DNA of 64,000 nt from Pontederia crassipes (GCA_030549335.1 CM060196.1:13469501-13533500), one strand, 5' to 3'. Numbered from the stretch's first letter, positions 13,125-24,949 are shown. Numbers and translations are program-made. The notes: generated by a model not told the origin, from the letters alone.

Positions 13125-14197
13125 TGATGTGAGCTTTAGAAGTTGTGATATCTCACACCAACTAAAAATCATTCCAATCTTAGTTAAAATACTCTAGAGC
13201 CCACGCTACTGCAAATATACAGGTCGAGTAGGAACCATGGGTGTCACACCGATTAATTAAGATCCCGTTATACCTCAAAAAATGTCATGAATGCTAGTAA
13301 TAGAAAAAGGAATAAAAAGAAATTGTGGAAACAAGATTCTAATAAGATGAGAATTCACTTATGGTGAATTGGCCACTACTGTGACATCATTCCTGAATGA
13401 GGAGGATGATCTCTCAATTCTTACCTTTGAAAATAATCTAACTCTTCCCACTCATCCCTCGATCTCTCTCGGAATGTTAGGAATTAAGTTGTTAGTAAGT
13501 ACATTAGGAATGATAATCAATTGATCTTTCAACTTGATTATTAAGAAAGGTGATCTTTCGATTCTGTTGAACGTTTAATTTAAAATCCTAATCCTAGTAA
13601 AGATTCAATACAAGACAACTGAGAACATTGCGGACTCTCGCCTCACTATCGGTCGATTAGAAATAGAAAGGCACATTAAAAAGAATGCAATTGCAAATAG
13701 TTTAAAGAACTGCTATCCCTTCTCTTGAATAAGATAGAGTATGAATAAAAGAAGATCTCTCAATCTATAAAAGTTAAGCATGATTAAACCATCCACAATG
13801 CGACTTAAAACAAATCAACAGTCGTCTAATGGATACGGCTATTAAAAAGGGAATTAAACCACAGTAGTGACACAATTTACACCACAGGGAATAAAAGTTC
13901 CTAGCAAAATAAAAGTTTCTTTCATCTTTTCTTCAAAAACTCTGATTCTCTTATCCTTCAATATTCTTCCTCGTTCCTCTTCTTCGCCAACCTCTATCTC
14001 TCCTCCTCTTTGTGTCTCCCTTTTTTTCTTCCTCCCAGCTTGGATTTATCTCCTCATTTTCCACTATTGACATTCAAAATTTAAAAAGTAGCTTGGATAA
14101 TAACTCGGTTTTTATAAATTAGACAAAGTTTTAATGCAAAGGTGGTAGATTTGATATTTGGAATATTGGTAAACATGAGTAAAATAAGAGATGATAA
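13125..14197 (-). repeat. 5' LTR of the Athila-like element
   Basis: The LTR is 1073 bp. Its inner edge (TG on the + strand at 13125) adjoins the tRNA-Asp primer site. Positions 13728-14197 match the truncated LTR at 1956-2464. The outer edge reads AA where the other copy has CA, an apparent point change. The outer flank continues directly into hAT transposase coding sequence (N-Q-G-F-K-E-F). Confidence 0.8.
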
Positions 14198-15905
14198 AAA
14201 ATCAAGGCTTTAAAGAGTTCAGGACTAAATGTCAACCAAGACTTCAACTTCCTCTTCGTATCACTGTTGCTAGAGATATTATGCTATTGTTTATGCTTGA
14301 GAAACAAAAATTAAAAAATATATTTTTTGAAAATCGACAAATGATATCTTTAACAACGGATACTTGGACTTCAATTCAGAATATGAATTATATGTGTATT
14401 ACTGCCCATTATATAGATGGCGGATGAGAATTCCATAAGAAGATATTGAGTTTTAATTTAATTGTTGATCCCAAAGGTGATACCATTGGGAAGCGTTTGG
14501 AAACATGCATGAATGATTGGGGAATATTGAAAATAAGTTGTGTTACAGTGGATAATGCCAACTTCAATAAGTCAGCTATTGCTTATTTAGTTGATAGCAT
14601 GAACAAGTAGGACGATTCTACATTTCTAGATGGAGAGATGACACATATGAGATGTATTGTCCATATATTAAATTTAATTGTTCGTGAAGGAATAAATATA
14701 ATTGATGCAACTATTAAAAGAGTTAGGACTGCATGCAAGTATGTGAAATATTCTCTTAATAGATTTGCGACTTTCAATAGGTGCGTTGAAATAGCAAATA
14801 TAAATTGCAAGAGGAAGGTGCTCATGGATGTCTCTACTAGGTGGAACTCCACTTATTTAAGGCTAGAAGTTGCCAAAAAGTTTGAAAAGATATTTAAAAG
14901 ACTTGAGTATGATGGGTCTTACATATCATATTTTAAGGATGCTAAAGAAGCAATTCCCACAAGTGAAGATTGGATTCGTGTTCGAGTGTTTGTGCACTTT
15001 TTGAAGGTGTATTATGATGCTAATCTTTCATTTTTAGGGTCATTCATTTACTTCAAACTTTTTCTTTCATAATTTTATTGATGTTCAAAAGAAATTAAAA
15101 AGATGGGGACAAGTTGATGACACACAAGCAAAGACAATGGCAATGTAATTAAAATTCGATAAATATTGGAATGATGATAAGATGCTAAATTATTTATTGC
15201 AATTTTTCTTGATCCATGTTATAAATTGGAATATATTGAGTTTTGTTTTACTCAAATGTATAATGGAAATAGAGGCAATGAAATGTTGGAAAAATTAAGA
15301 ACTTACATCCACTTGTTGTTTGAGCAATACAAACAATTAATAGCTCTAGATAGGAGTAATTTTAGTTGCTTAACCTCTATGACAGACTCAACATTTAATA
15401 CTCGTAAGAATGATGTTGATTAGGATGATGAATTTAGGAGAAAATAGGGGGAAGTAAAACAGAGTGAATTAGATAGGTACATCGAGGATGATGTGGAGAA
15501 AAATATCGATGGATTTGATATCTTAAAATGGTGGAAAGAAAAATCTTCAAAATATTATGTTCTTTCTCATATGGCTAGAGATATATTGGCCATTCATGTG
15601 TCATCTAAAAGTGCATTTAGCACGAGCAGTCAAGCTCTTGACCTATTTCGAAGTTGAGGCTTTAATTTGCACTCAAAATTGGTTAAGAAATCTTACAAAA
15701 TTAAATGATCTTCGGCTGGATGAGCTAGAGAAGATAGGAGAAGGTAACAAAATCTTACATAAATTATAGCATTTCTTAATATTGCCATAATGCCATTTCA
15801 CTATGCTATTTTTAATGTAGGGTTGCTTGGACTTGGAGAGGATCATGCATAATCTAATTAACTACATTTTGGAAGGTGATATTTTTTGTTAAGAGTTAGA
15901 TATGG
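14191..15905 (+). pseudogene. hAT transposase catalytic core and C-terminal dimerisation region (broken)
   Basis: Frames in order: 14191-14427 (FKEF, TVARDI, SLTTDTWTS), 14638-15072 (MRCIVHILNLIV, DVSTRWNSTYL), 15226-15423, then a KWWKEKS hATC dimerisation motif near 15527 and a frame at 15557-15769. The order is that of plant hAT transposases, which cut and paste elements with 8-bp duplications. Several stops and frameshifts separate the pieces. The first residues follow directly from the retrotransposon LTR at 14197, showing insertion within the coding sequence. Copy 2 at 19387-22829 is a close relative. Confidence 0.8.
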
Positions 15906-16736
15906 ATTTTGAATCTCAAGGTAAAAGTTATACCATTCATTACTTTATTGTTTCTTATTCCTTAAATATATACTCATATTGGAAATGTTTTATGTTTATA
16001 ATATTTTTTTGAAGGATATAATGAAGTTGGTTGTTTAGTGTCTACTTGTGTCTTGATGCCAAACTTATTGTATTCCTTCCTTTTAGTGTTTTCATGTGTC
16101 TTCATGACAAACTTGATGGCAAAATTATTATGGAAGTTGGAGTCTTGGAGTTAGAGACATGATGTGGGATTTATATATTTAGTTATATTTTGTTCAATTT
16201 TAATTATGATCCTCCCTTTTAGTTTCTACACCTTTTAATATAAGTTCTACAAGACTTTGTTATCATTATAAATATTTAGTTATAATCTTTATCATTATAT
16301 AATGCTGATCATATATAAAATGAAATCTGTCGGCTAACAGATCAGCAGATCAACATTAAATTAAAAATTACAGATATAATGTTGGGATCCAAGCCTCCAA
16401 GGTAAGTGAGCAAGACTAAAGAGTTTATTATGACTATGCTCTTGATCTGATTTTGGATGTGGAATCTTCTCATGGTAAGCTTCTTTTTAATGTGAGTATT
16501 TAAATTTCTTTGTTTATATAGCATTTATGTTCTATCTATTTCTTGCACATTATTTACAATTTGTTATTGCTAGAGCAAATTCAATTGTTCAAAAGCTTTT
16601 AAAATCTAAAGGCATGTTGCTGCCTGTGTATATATAAATTAAGTTTCTTGTCTCTTGGAGTTGGAAGAAATTTTTCTACATTTGTATTTTGTAAACTATA
16701 ATGGTGTTTATACATGAGTCGCCTTTTACATGTCAG

Positions 16737-17283
16737 AATGAGATGCTCTTTGCTGAAATTGAGTACATGCAGAAGAGGGTAACAATATCAGACCACTTCA
16801 ACTCAATTGTGGTATTTACTTATACTAATCAACTCAATAAAATATTTTCGTTCTTCAACATGTCAGGAAATGGAGCTGCAAAATGGCAACATGTACCTAA
16901 GAAACAAGGTATGTCTCTCTCCTCAACCCTCTCTGATCAACTTTCTTCATTTACTTTGTTCTTTCTGTGCATAAAAAAAATGTTGTTCATATATCATGTG
17001 GATCATTAGGATTTAGGAGATATTATAAGCCAATTCGAAGTTTGTTTATTTTATGATGTGAGTAGATGAAAAACTGATCGAAGCCTGCAATATAACGAGC
17101 AAACAGATAACTGGGAATGAGCAAGCACACTAGCACAGCAATAGGCGGTCAACATGCTCCCATCCACCACAGCCGGATATGAAGTCATTCCTCCTTTTGA
17201 TTCAAGAAACTTCCTGCAAGTGAATTTAATGCAGCCAAATCAGAATTACAGTCACCACCAGCGGACAACACTTCAACTAGGGC
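16737..17283 (+). pseudogene. AGAMOUS-clade MADS-box gene fragment with exon-intron structure
   Basis: Three exon pieces are visible. Exon 16737-16778 (42 nt, after TGTCAG, before GTAACA) encodes NEMLFAEIEYMQKR. Exon 16867-16908 (42 nt, before GTATGT) encodes EMELQNGNMYLRNK. From 17107 the C-terminal region begins (ITGNEQA), later giving GYEVIPPFDSRNFLQVNLMQ and a TTLQLG end. Two successive 42-nt exons with these sequences are diagnostic of the K/C region of AGAMOUS/SEEDSTICK-type floral transcription factors. The last piece has a frame break and an in-frame TAG. MADS and early K exons are absent. It lies between the hAT transposase and the hAT right end, so capture by the transposon is likely. 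Confidence 0.8.
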
Positions 17284-18170
17284 GAGCACATATGGTACAC
17301 TGTCCATACTCTATTAAATAAATAGGTACACTGCTGCTACCTATTAAATTTCTCTTATATGTGCTTATGTAATCTTGTGTTGTGTGTTAGATGTCCATGT
17401 CCGGGTTGCATCTAGAGCTGCCTGTAGGGAATCATATGTGAGCATTCATCAGTGACATATAAGAAAATCAGTAAATCACTCACATATGATGAATCCATTT
17501 GCTTCAAATCTACTTGATTTCAGGATCATTAACTTGTATCCATGGTGGCCTGACATTATGCCTCACATTCGTGTGGACAATTACTTCTTTCAATAGGAAT
17601 TAGTGATTAGGAAATATGAGAACTCCTAGCATTTTTATAAATAGGTTCTGGCAATGTTTTGTTGGTTATTTTGTAGTGCTTACTATTCAGTAGTTTGTTT
17701 TATTATGTAAATTTTTTTATGAATACTTGTTTAACAGAAGTGTTATTCTAGTCGGCTTATTTTAAAAAAATAAATAAACAGGTAACCCTAGAATCCGACC
17801 CGACTCATACAGTGTAGTGTTAGGTATGGCTATTCATGGGTCAGGTTCAACCCGACCCAACCCGGTCAGAATTGATCAGGTCGGGTTGGGTTGGGTGAAG
17901 CACATATGGATCATAAAATCCGACCCGACCTCTAATGGGTCAGGTCGGATTGGGTCTACGGGTTACCCGTTTCTTTTTTTTTCATTTCAAGTTCAATTGT
18001 TCAACTTGGCATCCAGCCATCCACTGAACTATAAAAGATGAAAATTTAGAAATTTGTACAAGATGTCAATATTTAACTAGCAACGTAACAAATGACAATA
18101 ATCGAATATTAAAACTTTGTTCCTCTCAAAGAGGAATCCTGAAACGAAGCCACGCATGAATGCTCTCAAA

Positions 18171-18256
18171 CTTTGTTCATCTTGATCATATAGGCATGGA
18201 TGCTTCTCCCAGGCTTTGTTCATCTTGATCACATAGGCATGGATGCTTCTCCCAGG
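18171..18256 (+). repeat. Tandem duplication, 43 bp x 2
   Basis: Two adjacent 43-bp units, each CTTTGTTCATCTTGATCA then ATAGGCATGG and TTCTCCCAGG, differ by one base. They lie in the non-coding part of hAT copy 2. A separate repeat of TTGGCATCCAGCCATC occurs near 18007 and 18292. Confidence 0.8.
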
Positions 18257-20817
18257 CAACAAACTTGGAATCTTCATTTCAAGTTGGCAACTTGGCATCC
18301 AGCCATGAGCCATCCACTGAACAAACAATAAAAGATGAAAACATGCTCACAAATAAGTGAAGATACACTCATACTTTGTATCACACAACTCACAAAAGAC
18401 TTTTGCCCATTTGGTGATTCATTGATTCCTATTCCTAATAACAATGCAGGCAGAAGTGTAGTAGTATCAATATACTTTAAGATACTATTTGGAAAAAAAA
18501 AGTAGAAGATGAGTAATCAAATTATAACCTTATAAATACAATAATTGTAAACAAGTAACTGATGGCAAGGAAGCATGATGCAACATGCTGCTAGCCTAAA
18601 AATCAATGTTATATGCATGTCAATTGTCAAACGTGAAAAAAATTATACATTGATAATTATTGTCCTGATTCATATGTTGTGCCAATTCTCACAAGCATAA
18701 GAACTGGGTTCTTGAAATAAAATGATAACTATTAGAAGCATAAGAACTGGGTTTTGATTTATGTGGTTCACTATTCACATCCTTCATTACTTATTACTAA
18801 ATTATATGCTAGAACTTAAGCATACCAAGTCAATGCCAACTGCACAAAATTATAAGGAAATGAAAATTAGGAGGAGCATCATAGTGTAATGTTCATTCAT
18901 GAGCTCTGATTTAATGCTTTGCTTGAGCAGTAAAGCTTATAAGTACTTATTTTGGAGAGTGCTTGAGACATTTCCTCCTGCAGATTAGATTACAAAGGTC
19001 AGCACAATACAAAGGCCATTAGATAGATTCGGATGGAGAGCATTCCAATTGCCATGTAATAATTAGAAAATAAATATTATAGACAGCAACTCAAAGTCTT
19101 AAATTTTTAAAATGACAAAATTACAATGTCATAAAAGATGCAAAATATAGCACTAGTATGCGAACACTAAGTCTATTGTATACAATCCAGTGATCATTAG
19201 AAAATTCAAAATAAAATCAACTCATCACGAGCCAAAACAACTAATCATACAACCAACTCTGACATTGTTATATCCTGCAAAACAAAATATTAAAAAGTTA
19301 TAAATATTTGACATGCATAAATGCATCATAATCAAACATAAAATGATTCTACCTTATACATGAAAAAGGCTAATCAACCAAGTACATTATGCATGATCCT
19401 TTACTCCAGCTCCAAGTAATCCTACATAAAATGGCACAACAAAAATATTAGTATATTTAAAAAAATAAAAAAAGCAAATTATCATTGCACAATTGTTACA
19501 TTCTTCAATTTTCTCTAGATCATCAATTTCTGCTCGAAGATCAGTAGATTTTTCTTGAGTTTTTAACCAATTCTGAGTGCAAATCAAAGCCTCAACTATG
19601 GTAAAAAATAAGCTACTACAGAATGGATCAAGAACTCGGCCTTTGGTGCTAAATACACTTTGAGATGACACAGTAGACACTAGAATGACCAATATATCTC
19701 TAGCCATATGAGAAAGAATATAATACTTTAAAGCTTTTACTTTCCACCACTTCAAAATATTAAATCCATTTGTATTTTCCTCAATGTCATCCTCGATGTA
19801 CCTATTCAATTCACTCTTTTTCACTTCACCTTGTTTTCTCCTAGCTTTCCATCTAAATTCATCCTCTTAGTCAACATCATTCTTATAAGATGTTGAATCT
19901 GTCGTGAAGGTTAAACAACTAGAATCACTCCTATCTAAAAGAGTTAAAGCTTTATATTGCTCAAACAATAGATGGATGTACATATTTAATTTTTGCAACA
20001 TTTCCTTACTTCTAGCTCCATCATACATTCGAGTAAAACAAAACTCAATGTTTTCCATCTTATAACGAGGATCAATAAAAATAACAATAAATAATAAATA
20101 ATTCAACATTTTATCATTATCCCAGTACTCATCAAACTTCAGTTGCGTTTTCATTATCATTGTTTGTAACACTATGTCATCGATTTGTCTCCATCTTTTC
20201 AACTGTTTTTTAATATCAATGAAACTATGAAAGAAAGAACTTGAAGTAACATGCAATGATCCTGAAAATGAAAGAGTTGCATCACAGAACACTTTCAAAA
20301 AATTGACAAACACTCGAACATGATTCCAATCTTCACTTGTAGGAATTTCTTCTTTAGCATCCTTAAAATACAATATATAAGATCCATCGTGCTCAAGCTG
20401 TTTAAATGCTTTTTCAAACTTTTCAACAACTTCTAACATTAAGTAAGTAGAGTTACATCTAGTGGCTACATCCATAAGCACCTTCTTCTTGCAAGTTATA
20501 TTTGCCATCTCTATGCACCTATTGAAAGCAGCATATCTACTATGTGAAGATTTAACATATTTACATGCGATCCTGACTCTTCTAATATATTATATATTAC
20601 ATTCATTCCTTCACGAACAATTAAATTCAAAACATGAGCAACACATCTCATATGTGTTAACTCTCCATTTAAAAATGTAGAACCACCCAGTCACTCATGC
20701 TATCAACTAGATAAGCAATTGTTGGCTTGTTGGAATATGCATTATCCACTGTAACACAACCTATTTTCAAAATTCCCCAATCTTTCAAGCATGCTTCCAA
20801 AGCTTTTCCAATGGTAT

Positions 20818-22279
20818 TGATTCATAAAATTCATGTATAATTATTAGGCCAATTTATTCTAACTTTAGGAGTGCCTCATGTTTTAAAGTGAAAAATTATT
20901 GTAAATATAGAGAAATTCCCTAAAGATTTATTACTATCTAAGCTTGATTAAATTCATGACAAAGAATGAAAATACGTTAGAATTTGGACGAAAAAGTCGC
21001 GGAAAACAACTTTTAGCAGCTATCACGGTCGTGCTAATGGATGTCACGCCCGTATAATGAAGAATACCTACCTAGCAAAATTCAATCATTCTGACACGGC
21101 CGTGCAGATGATGATCACGACCGTGCCAACTTTGAACGAAAGAAGGTTCTGTCACGCCCGTGCAAAAAATGATCACGATCGTGCAAATTGAAGGCTGGGA
21201 TTGATGTTCTGTCACGATCGTGCAGTAGGTCGTCACGCCCGTGCTGTGGAAGACTGGAAATTCACATTCTGTCACGGTTGTGCCACCTAAATTTTACGGC
21301 CGTGACGGCGATTTGTTAGGCAGTTTAAAGCCATTTTTATCCATGTTTTGATAATATTTCATATTGTTGAGCCATGCTACGGGAAAAACTATTTAAGGAG
21401 ACCCCAAATCAAATAGAAGAACATCTTTGGAGGGCATAATTCAGAGGTTGAAGGCTTGGCGAAGATAATTCAGAGACTATGATGAAGTTCTGCTAGAAAC
21501 TCGAGAGAGGACGGTAGAAATAGGAGTAGTCCTCTTGTTCTCTATCCTTATTCCTGAAACATTAATTAGATTGATGTGCTTTAGTTTATTAGAGTAGTTC
21601 TTTAGGATTTTCTTGATTGAACCCTATTCTTTATGAATTCATTGTACAATTAATTGATGGGTTAATAGCATTGTTTGATGATTTGATTAATTGTTGTCTG
21701 AGATTCATTCTTTGAAATCTTTTTATTATCTGGAAGGAAGTTTTGAGATTCTCTAGAGTTTTTCTCTGATTTTCCTCTCACATGCCACTTTTGAAAAAAT
21801 CGCAAGAGATCCAATTGTGTTGTTGTTAATGTGACTTGAGAAAGTCCTTAACTTTATATTCCAGTTGAATGTGTTTTGAGATTGAATAAATTAAATTAAA
21901 CACCGAAAGGATCACTCTCTTTTATTGATTTCAAAATAGGATTTTTATTTTAAAGCCTGAAACCTCGGTTAAATCAATTTGGGAATTTTACTTTATTTAT
22001 TCATTACCTTTTGTTTAAGAATTCATACATGAGTAGTGGTATTAATCAAGATAAGTTATATTCATCAAATATATACTTTTAAACTCCATTGATCATATTC
22101 TTATATTTGTATTATTATTTCATCTTATTATCACATTAAACAACTTATTTATCTTTTCTCAAGTTATAAGTAAGAGAAATTCTTAATTATTTCTTATTCT
22201 CATGGGAATGATACTTTATACTCATCATTTTATTATTTGAACGATTAATGTGCTTGCTAGTGTTTCTAAGTTCGCATCA
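20818..22279. repeat. Solo LTR, 1462 bp, inserted in hAT copy 2
   Basis: It begins TGATTCATAAAATTC and ends TTCGCATCA, flanked by perfect 5-bp repeats GGTAT (20813-20817 and 22280-22284). Joining the flanks restores the hAT sequence seen uninterrupted at about 14470 in copy 1, which proves the insertion and its edges. There is no gag, pol or primer site. Strand is not certain. It contains the palindrome array at 21024-21304. Confidence 0.9.
21024..21304. repeat. Array of ten CACGnnCGTG-like palindromes in five pairs
   Basis: Near-palindromes of the form CACGNCCGTG or CACGATCGTG start at 21024, 21045, 21095, 21116, 21153, 21174, 21213, 21234, 21273 and 21295. Within each pair the spacing is 21-22 bp; pairs recur at 71, 58, 60 and 60 bp. 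The intervening sequence is much less conserved. Confidence 0.85.
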
Positions 22280-22835
22280 GGTATCACCTTTGTGATCAAT
22301 CAAATTAAAACTCAATATCTTTTTGTGCAATTCCCACTTGTCATCTATGTAATGACTAGTAATACACATATAATTCATATTCTGAATTGAAATCCAAGTA
22401 TCTGTTGTTAAAGAAATTATTTGTTTGTTATCAAAAAATCTATTTTCAATTTTTGTTTATCAAGCATAAGTGATTGCATATGATCTCTAACAGCAGTGAC
22501 ACGGTAGGAATTTGAAGTCTTGGTTGTGATTCTGCCATGAATTCTTTAAAACCTTGATTTTCAACAAACTTGAATGAAAATTCATCAATAATAAACATCT
22601 TGGCAAGTGCTAATTTTGATCTTTCTTGATTAAATCAACTAATTTCATACTAATACAAATGTTAAGATCATTCTCACTTTTTTGCCAATAACAATTGTTT
22701 TTTTGCTTTTTATCAAGGCCCCTCTCTGAATGTTTGTCACAAGTCTTTATATGCTTTAATAGGTTTGATGTTCCATGATTAGTATAAGATATGTGACAAT
22801 AACTATAAATGGCTCTACAATAATAGACTAAAATA

Positions 22836-24949
22836 TGTTATATTTTGCAAGATCTCCGCCGATCTCTCCTTTGAATCAGCTAGCATGGAGGCTATAAGAG
22901 GGCACGAGGAGACACCCTCGTGCCCCCCTTTCGATCTCTCATCTTCTTCTTCCTCTTCAGCGAACCACACGCAGGACAACGAGACGATCCTGCGAACGTC
23001 GGCGCACAACAGTCCTTCCTCGACGCGTCCATGAAGGCAAGCTGCATCCCCTGATGGCTAGGAATGACCGGAGGCTGTGAAGATGATGACAGCGTTGCCG
23101 GCGAACCAAAAATGATCAGAAAGGTACTCTAGACGTTAAATCCCCGTAGGCTATGACTCGTTAATCGTATGATACATGTGATGATCCCATATTGATCTAG
23201 ATATCATAAGTTACATTTCTCGTATTGTGATCATCATAATCCGATGGCCAGGGGATGGACAGAAAAGAGGTAGAAGAAGGGTGCAGGTTCACGCCCTGTT
23301 CTGGCCGAGTGACGGCACGGCCATGCTAGGCGTGTGGCACGAGCGTGCCCGATCATGAGAATGAGTGCCCGCGACGGCACGGCCGCCAGATGAGTGGCAC
23401 GAACGTGCCCTGTTATGAGAACGATCAACCGATTCAATGAGAACGGTCGATCGGTTTGGATTGTCATGGCACGGGCGTGCCTAAAGAGTGGCACGGCCGC
23501 GATGGCACAGACGTGCTAGAGAAGGAACAATCGAACGATTATGGCACGAACATGACATCAGAGTTCCAGACCGAGTTTTAATGCGAAAAAATGCTGACCC
23601 GACCCGAGTCAGATCCCGGATTCACCTTAACCGCCTCGGGTTTTGTTACAAAAGACATAACTACTCTTATTTTAGACCCAATCTTTCATAGTTGGGCCTC
23701 GCTTTTGATAGGCTCACTTGAAGTCATGTCCGACATTGTAAAAAGTCTAATGGGCCCTCCCCACCTTAAAAGATGGGTCAGAATTGGGCATAAAGAACAA
23801 AGAGAATAGGGCATGATTTAATTGCCTCAGAGAAAAAAGATCCGACTCCTCAGAGAAAAGGGATCTGCTCTAATCTTTCTCTGATCAATGATTCCTACAC
23901 TCCACAGATAGTAAACAAGTTAAGCAAAGAAAAAGATGAAACCATAAAATTGCTATGTGCCGTCGAAAGTAAAGATTAAATATCATGGTTATAGTAAAGA
24001 AGAGGAGCAGGTAGCTGAGTTGAGGAGACAGTGAATCTACAGGTCCTTAACGACCATTATTCCTGGGATACATGTCCTCTCCCACCTGTATTCCGAAGAG
24101 GGTATACATTGACATTACACCTCCCTCAAAGTGGGCATCCCTGACTTTACAAGATGCATAGAGGCACCTCTGACTTCCCAATCTAATAAAGTCGAGCTCG
24201 CATAGGACAATGAACATGTAGTACAACTCATGATAAAGTAAAGCATAGTAAAGTAAAGTATAGTAAAGCATGACATGGTAAAGTATAAAGCATGGTATAG
24301 TACAAACAAAGTATTATTATAGAAAAGAACAGAGCATGAACACAGTAAAGAATAAAGTATAGATATGATGAAGAATGATTCATTGCCTTTGTGCAACTAA
24401 AGTATTGATTATGACAAGAAAAGAAGAGATCACTTATTCATAGTAAAGCATGTTATCTTATTGCTTATCCATTGTCGATTCAAACATGATATGATTATCA
24501 TTTCATAACCTATTATTCTATTGTACTGGACATTTTCGCTCATGAGTATTCATGTCCCTGCATTTGAGATTTTGCAGGTGAGAATCCTACCTAAAGAGGA
24601 GTGATGGAGGACGCAAAACTTGGAAATGGCTGCACATGACTCATTGATCTCTATAGCGTCCAGTTCTTTTTAATTACATTAGTTGAATAATTCATCTCTG
24701 CATTGATATTATGATCTTTTTTTTTGAAATTGAACATGTGGTCATTTGCCTAGATCTGTTGAATATTATTGTCATTCCCTTTTCCCGTTTGAATTGATGT
24801 TTCCGCATTCATAATAAAGTTCTTATTTAGTTATTTATTATATTCATTGACATGTGTTGTATATGTTAAATGGTCAAAGTCATGGTACAGTTAAGAGCAT
24901 AATACGCAATGTAGAGTTTTCAAGGAGGGCGAATTTTGAAGGTGTTACA
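22836..24949 (-). repeat. LTR of a chromovirus-like gypsy element, about 2.1 kb
   Basis: The right edge reads GGTGTTACA; on the - strand this is TGTAACACC, a start common in chromovirus LTRs. The left edge is placed at TGTTATATTTTGC where hAT homology ends. The flanks (AAATA left, CGGGC right) do not form a target duplication, so the unit is either rearranged or its left edge is misplaced. No coding region. It contains a palindrome array (23316-23554) and an AGTAAAGTAT-like degenerate repeat near 24230-24310. Confidence 0.55.
23316..23554. repeat. Second CG-rich palindrome array
   Basis: GGCACGNNCGTGCC-like motifs occur at 23316, 23338, 23378, 23398, 23470, 23492, 23506 and 23545. Several form pairs 20-22 bp apart, as in the solo LTR at 20818-22279, but with different flanking sequence. 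Confidence 0.7.

Larger units (their letters stand above)
1956..14197 (-). mobile_element. Athila-like Ty3/gypsy LTR retrotransposon inserted in the hAT transposase
   Basis: On the - strand the order is 5' LTR (13125-14197), primer-binding site, gag, protease region, reverse transcriptase, RNase H, integrase, a 3' ORF remnant, polypurine tract and 3' LTR (1956-2464). The primer site matches tRNA-Asp (TGGCGCCGTTGCCGG). That site, the gag sequence and the long 3' region point to the Athila/Tat branch. All coding regions carry stops and frameshifts. Integrase is split by a solo LTR at 5427-8753. The 3' LTR lacks about 600 bp together with adjoining hAT sequence, so a deletion removed the left junction. 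Without the nested LTR the element is about 8.9 kb. Confidence 0.85.
232..17815 (+). mobile_element. Degenerate hAT-type DNA transposon, copy 1 (nested)
   Basis: The left end has the form TAGGGGGTGTTCAACC and is followed by clustered GGGTT/CCGACC subterminal repeats. Inside are a BED zinc finger (1717-1965), an hAT transposase core (14191-15905) and, near 17762-17810, a second CCGACC-rich stretch resembling the other end. The transposase is interrupted by an Athila-like retrotransposon at 1956-14197. The 3' end is eroded and runs into a second hAT copy in opposite orientation, so the right boundary is approximate. No target duplication was found. An alternative is two separate hAT remnants, but BED finger and core match the two parts of copy 2 in order. 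Confidence 0.6.
19387..22829 (-). pseudogene. hAT transposase, copy 2 (broken, split by solo LTR)
   Basis: Read on the - strand: BED finger end (TSNLLKHIKTCDK), FVENQGFKEF, a degenerate core, the GDTIG-like site split by the LTR, then frame 19867-20508 (DVATRCNSTYL, FKDAKEEIPTSEDW) and frame 19387-19824 (FNILKWWKVKALKYY, hATC dimerisation motif). The W of the usual RWNS motif is C here. Stops and frameshifts occur throughout. It supplies the segment missing from copy 1 between finger and core. Inactive. Confidence 0.8.
17821..22835 (-). mobile_element. Degenerate hAT-type DNA transposon, copy 2
   Basis: A TAGGTATGGCTATTCATGGG terminus with GGGTTGGGT subterminal repeats lies at 17821-17970. 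The transposase reads on the - strand from a BED finger (about 22680-22829) to the C-terminus at 19387. A solo LTR sits inside at 20818-22279. The 5' end is cut at about 22835 by another LTR. Copy 2 faces copy 1 tail to tail. Region 18330-19380 is non-coding. Confidence 0.7.

Noticed and set aside
21024..21304. CRISPR-like array
   Set aside because: Units are 10-bp palindromes without long conserved repeats or unique spacers, and the DNA is a plant LTR.
24047..24396. Two overlapping frames of 74 and 93 residues rich in Leu, Tyr and Phe
   Set aside because: They translate the degenerate AGTAAAGTAT repeat of an LTR.
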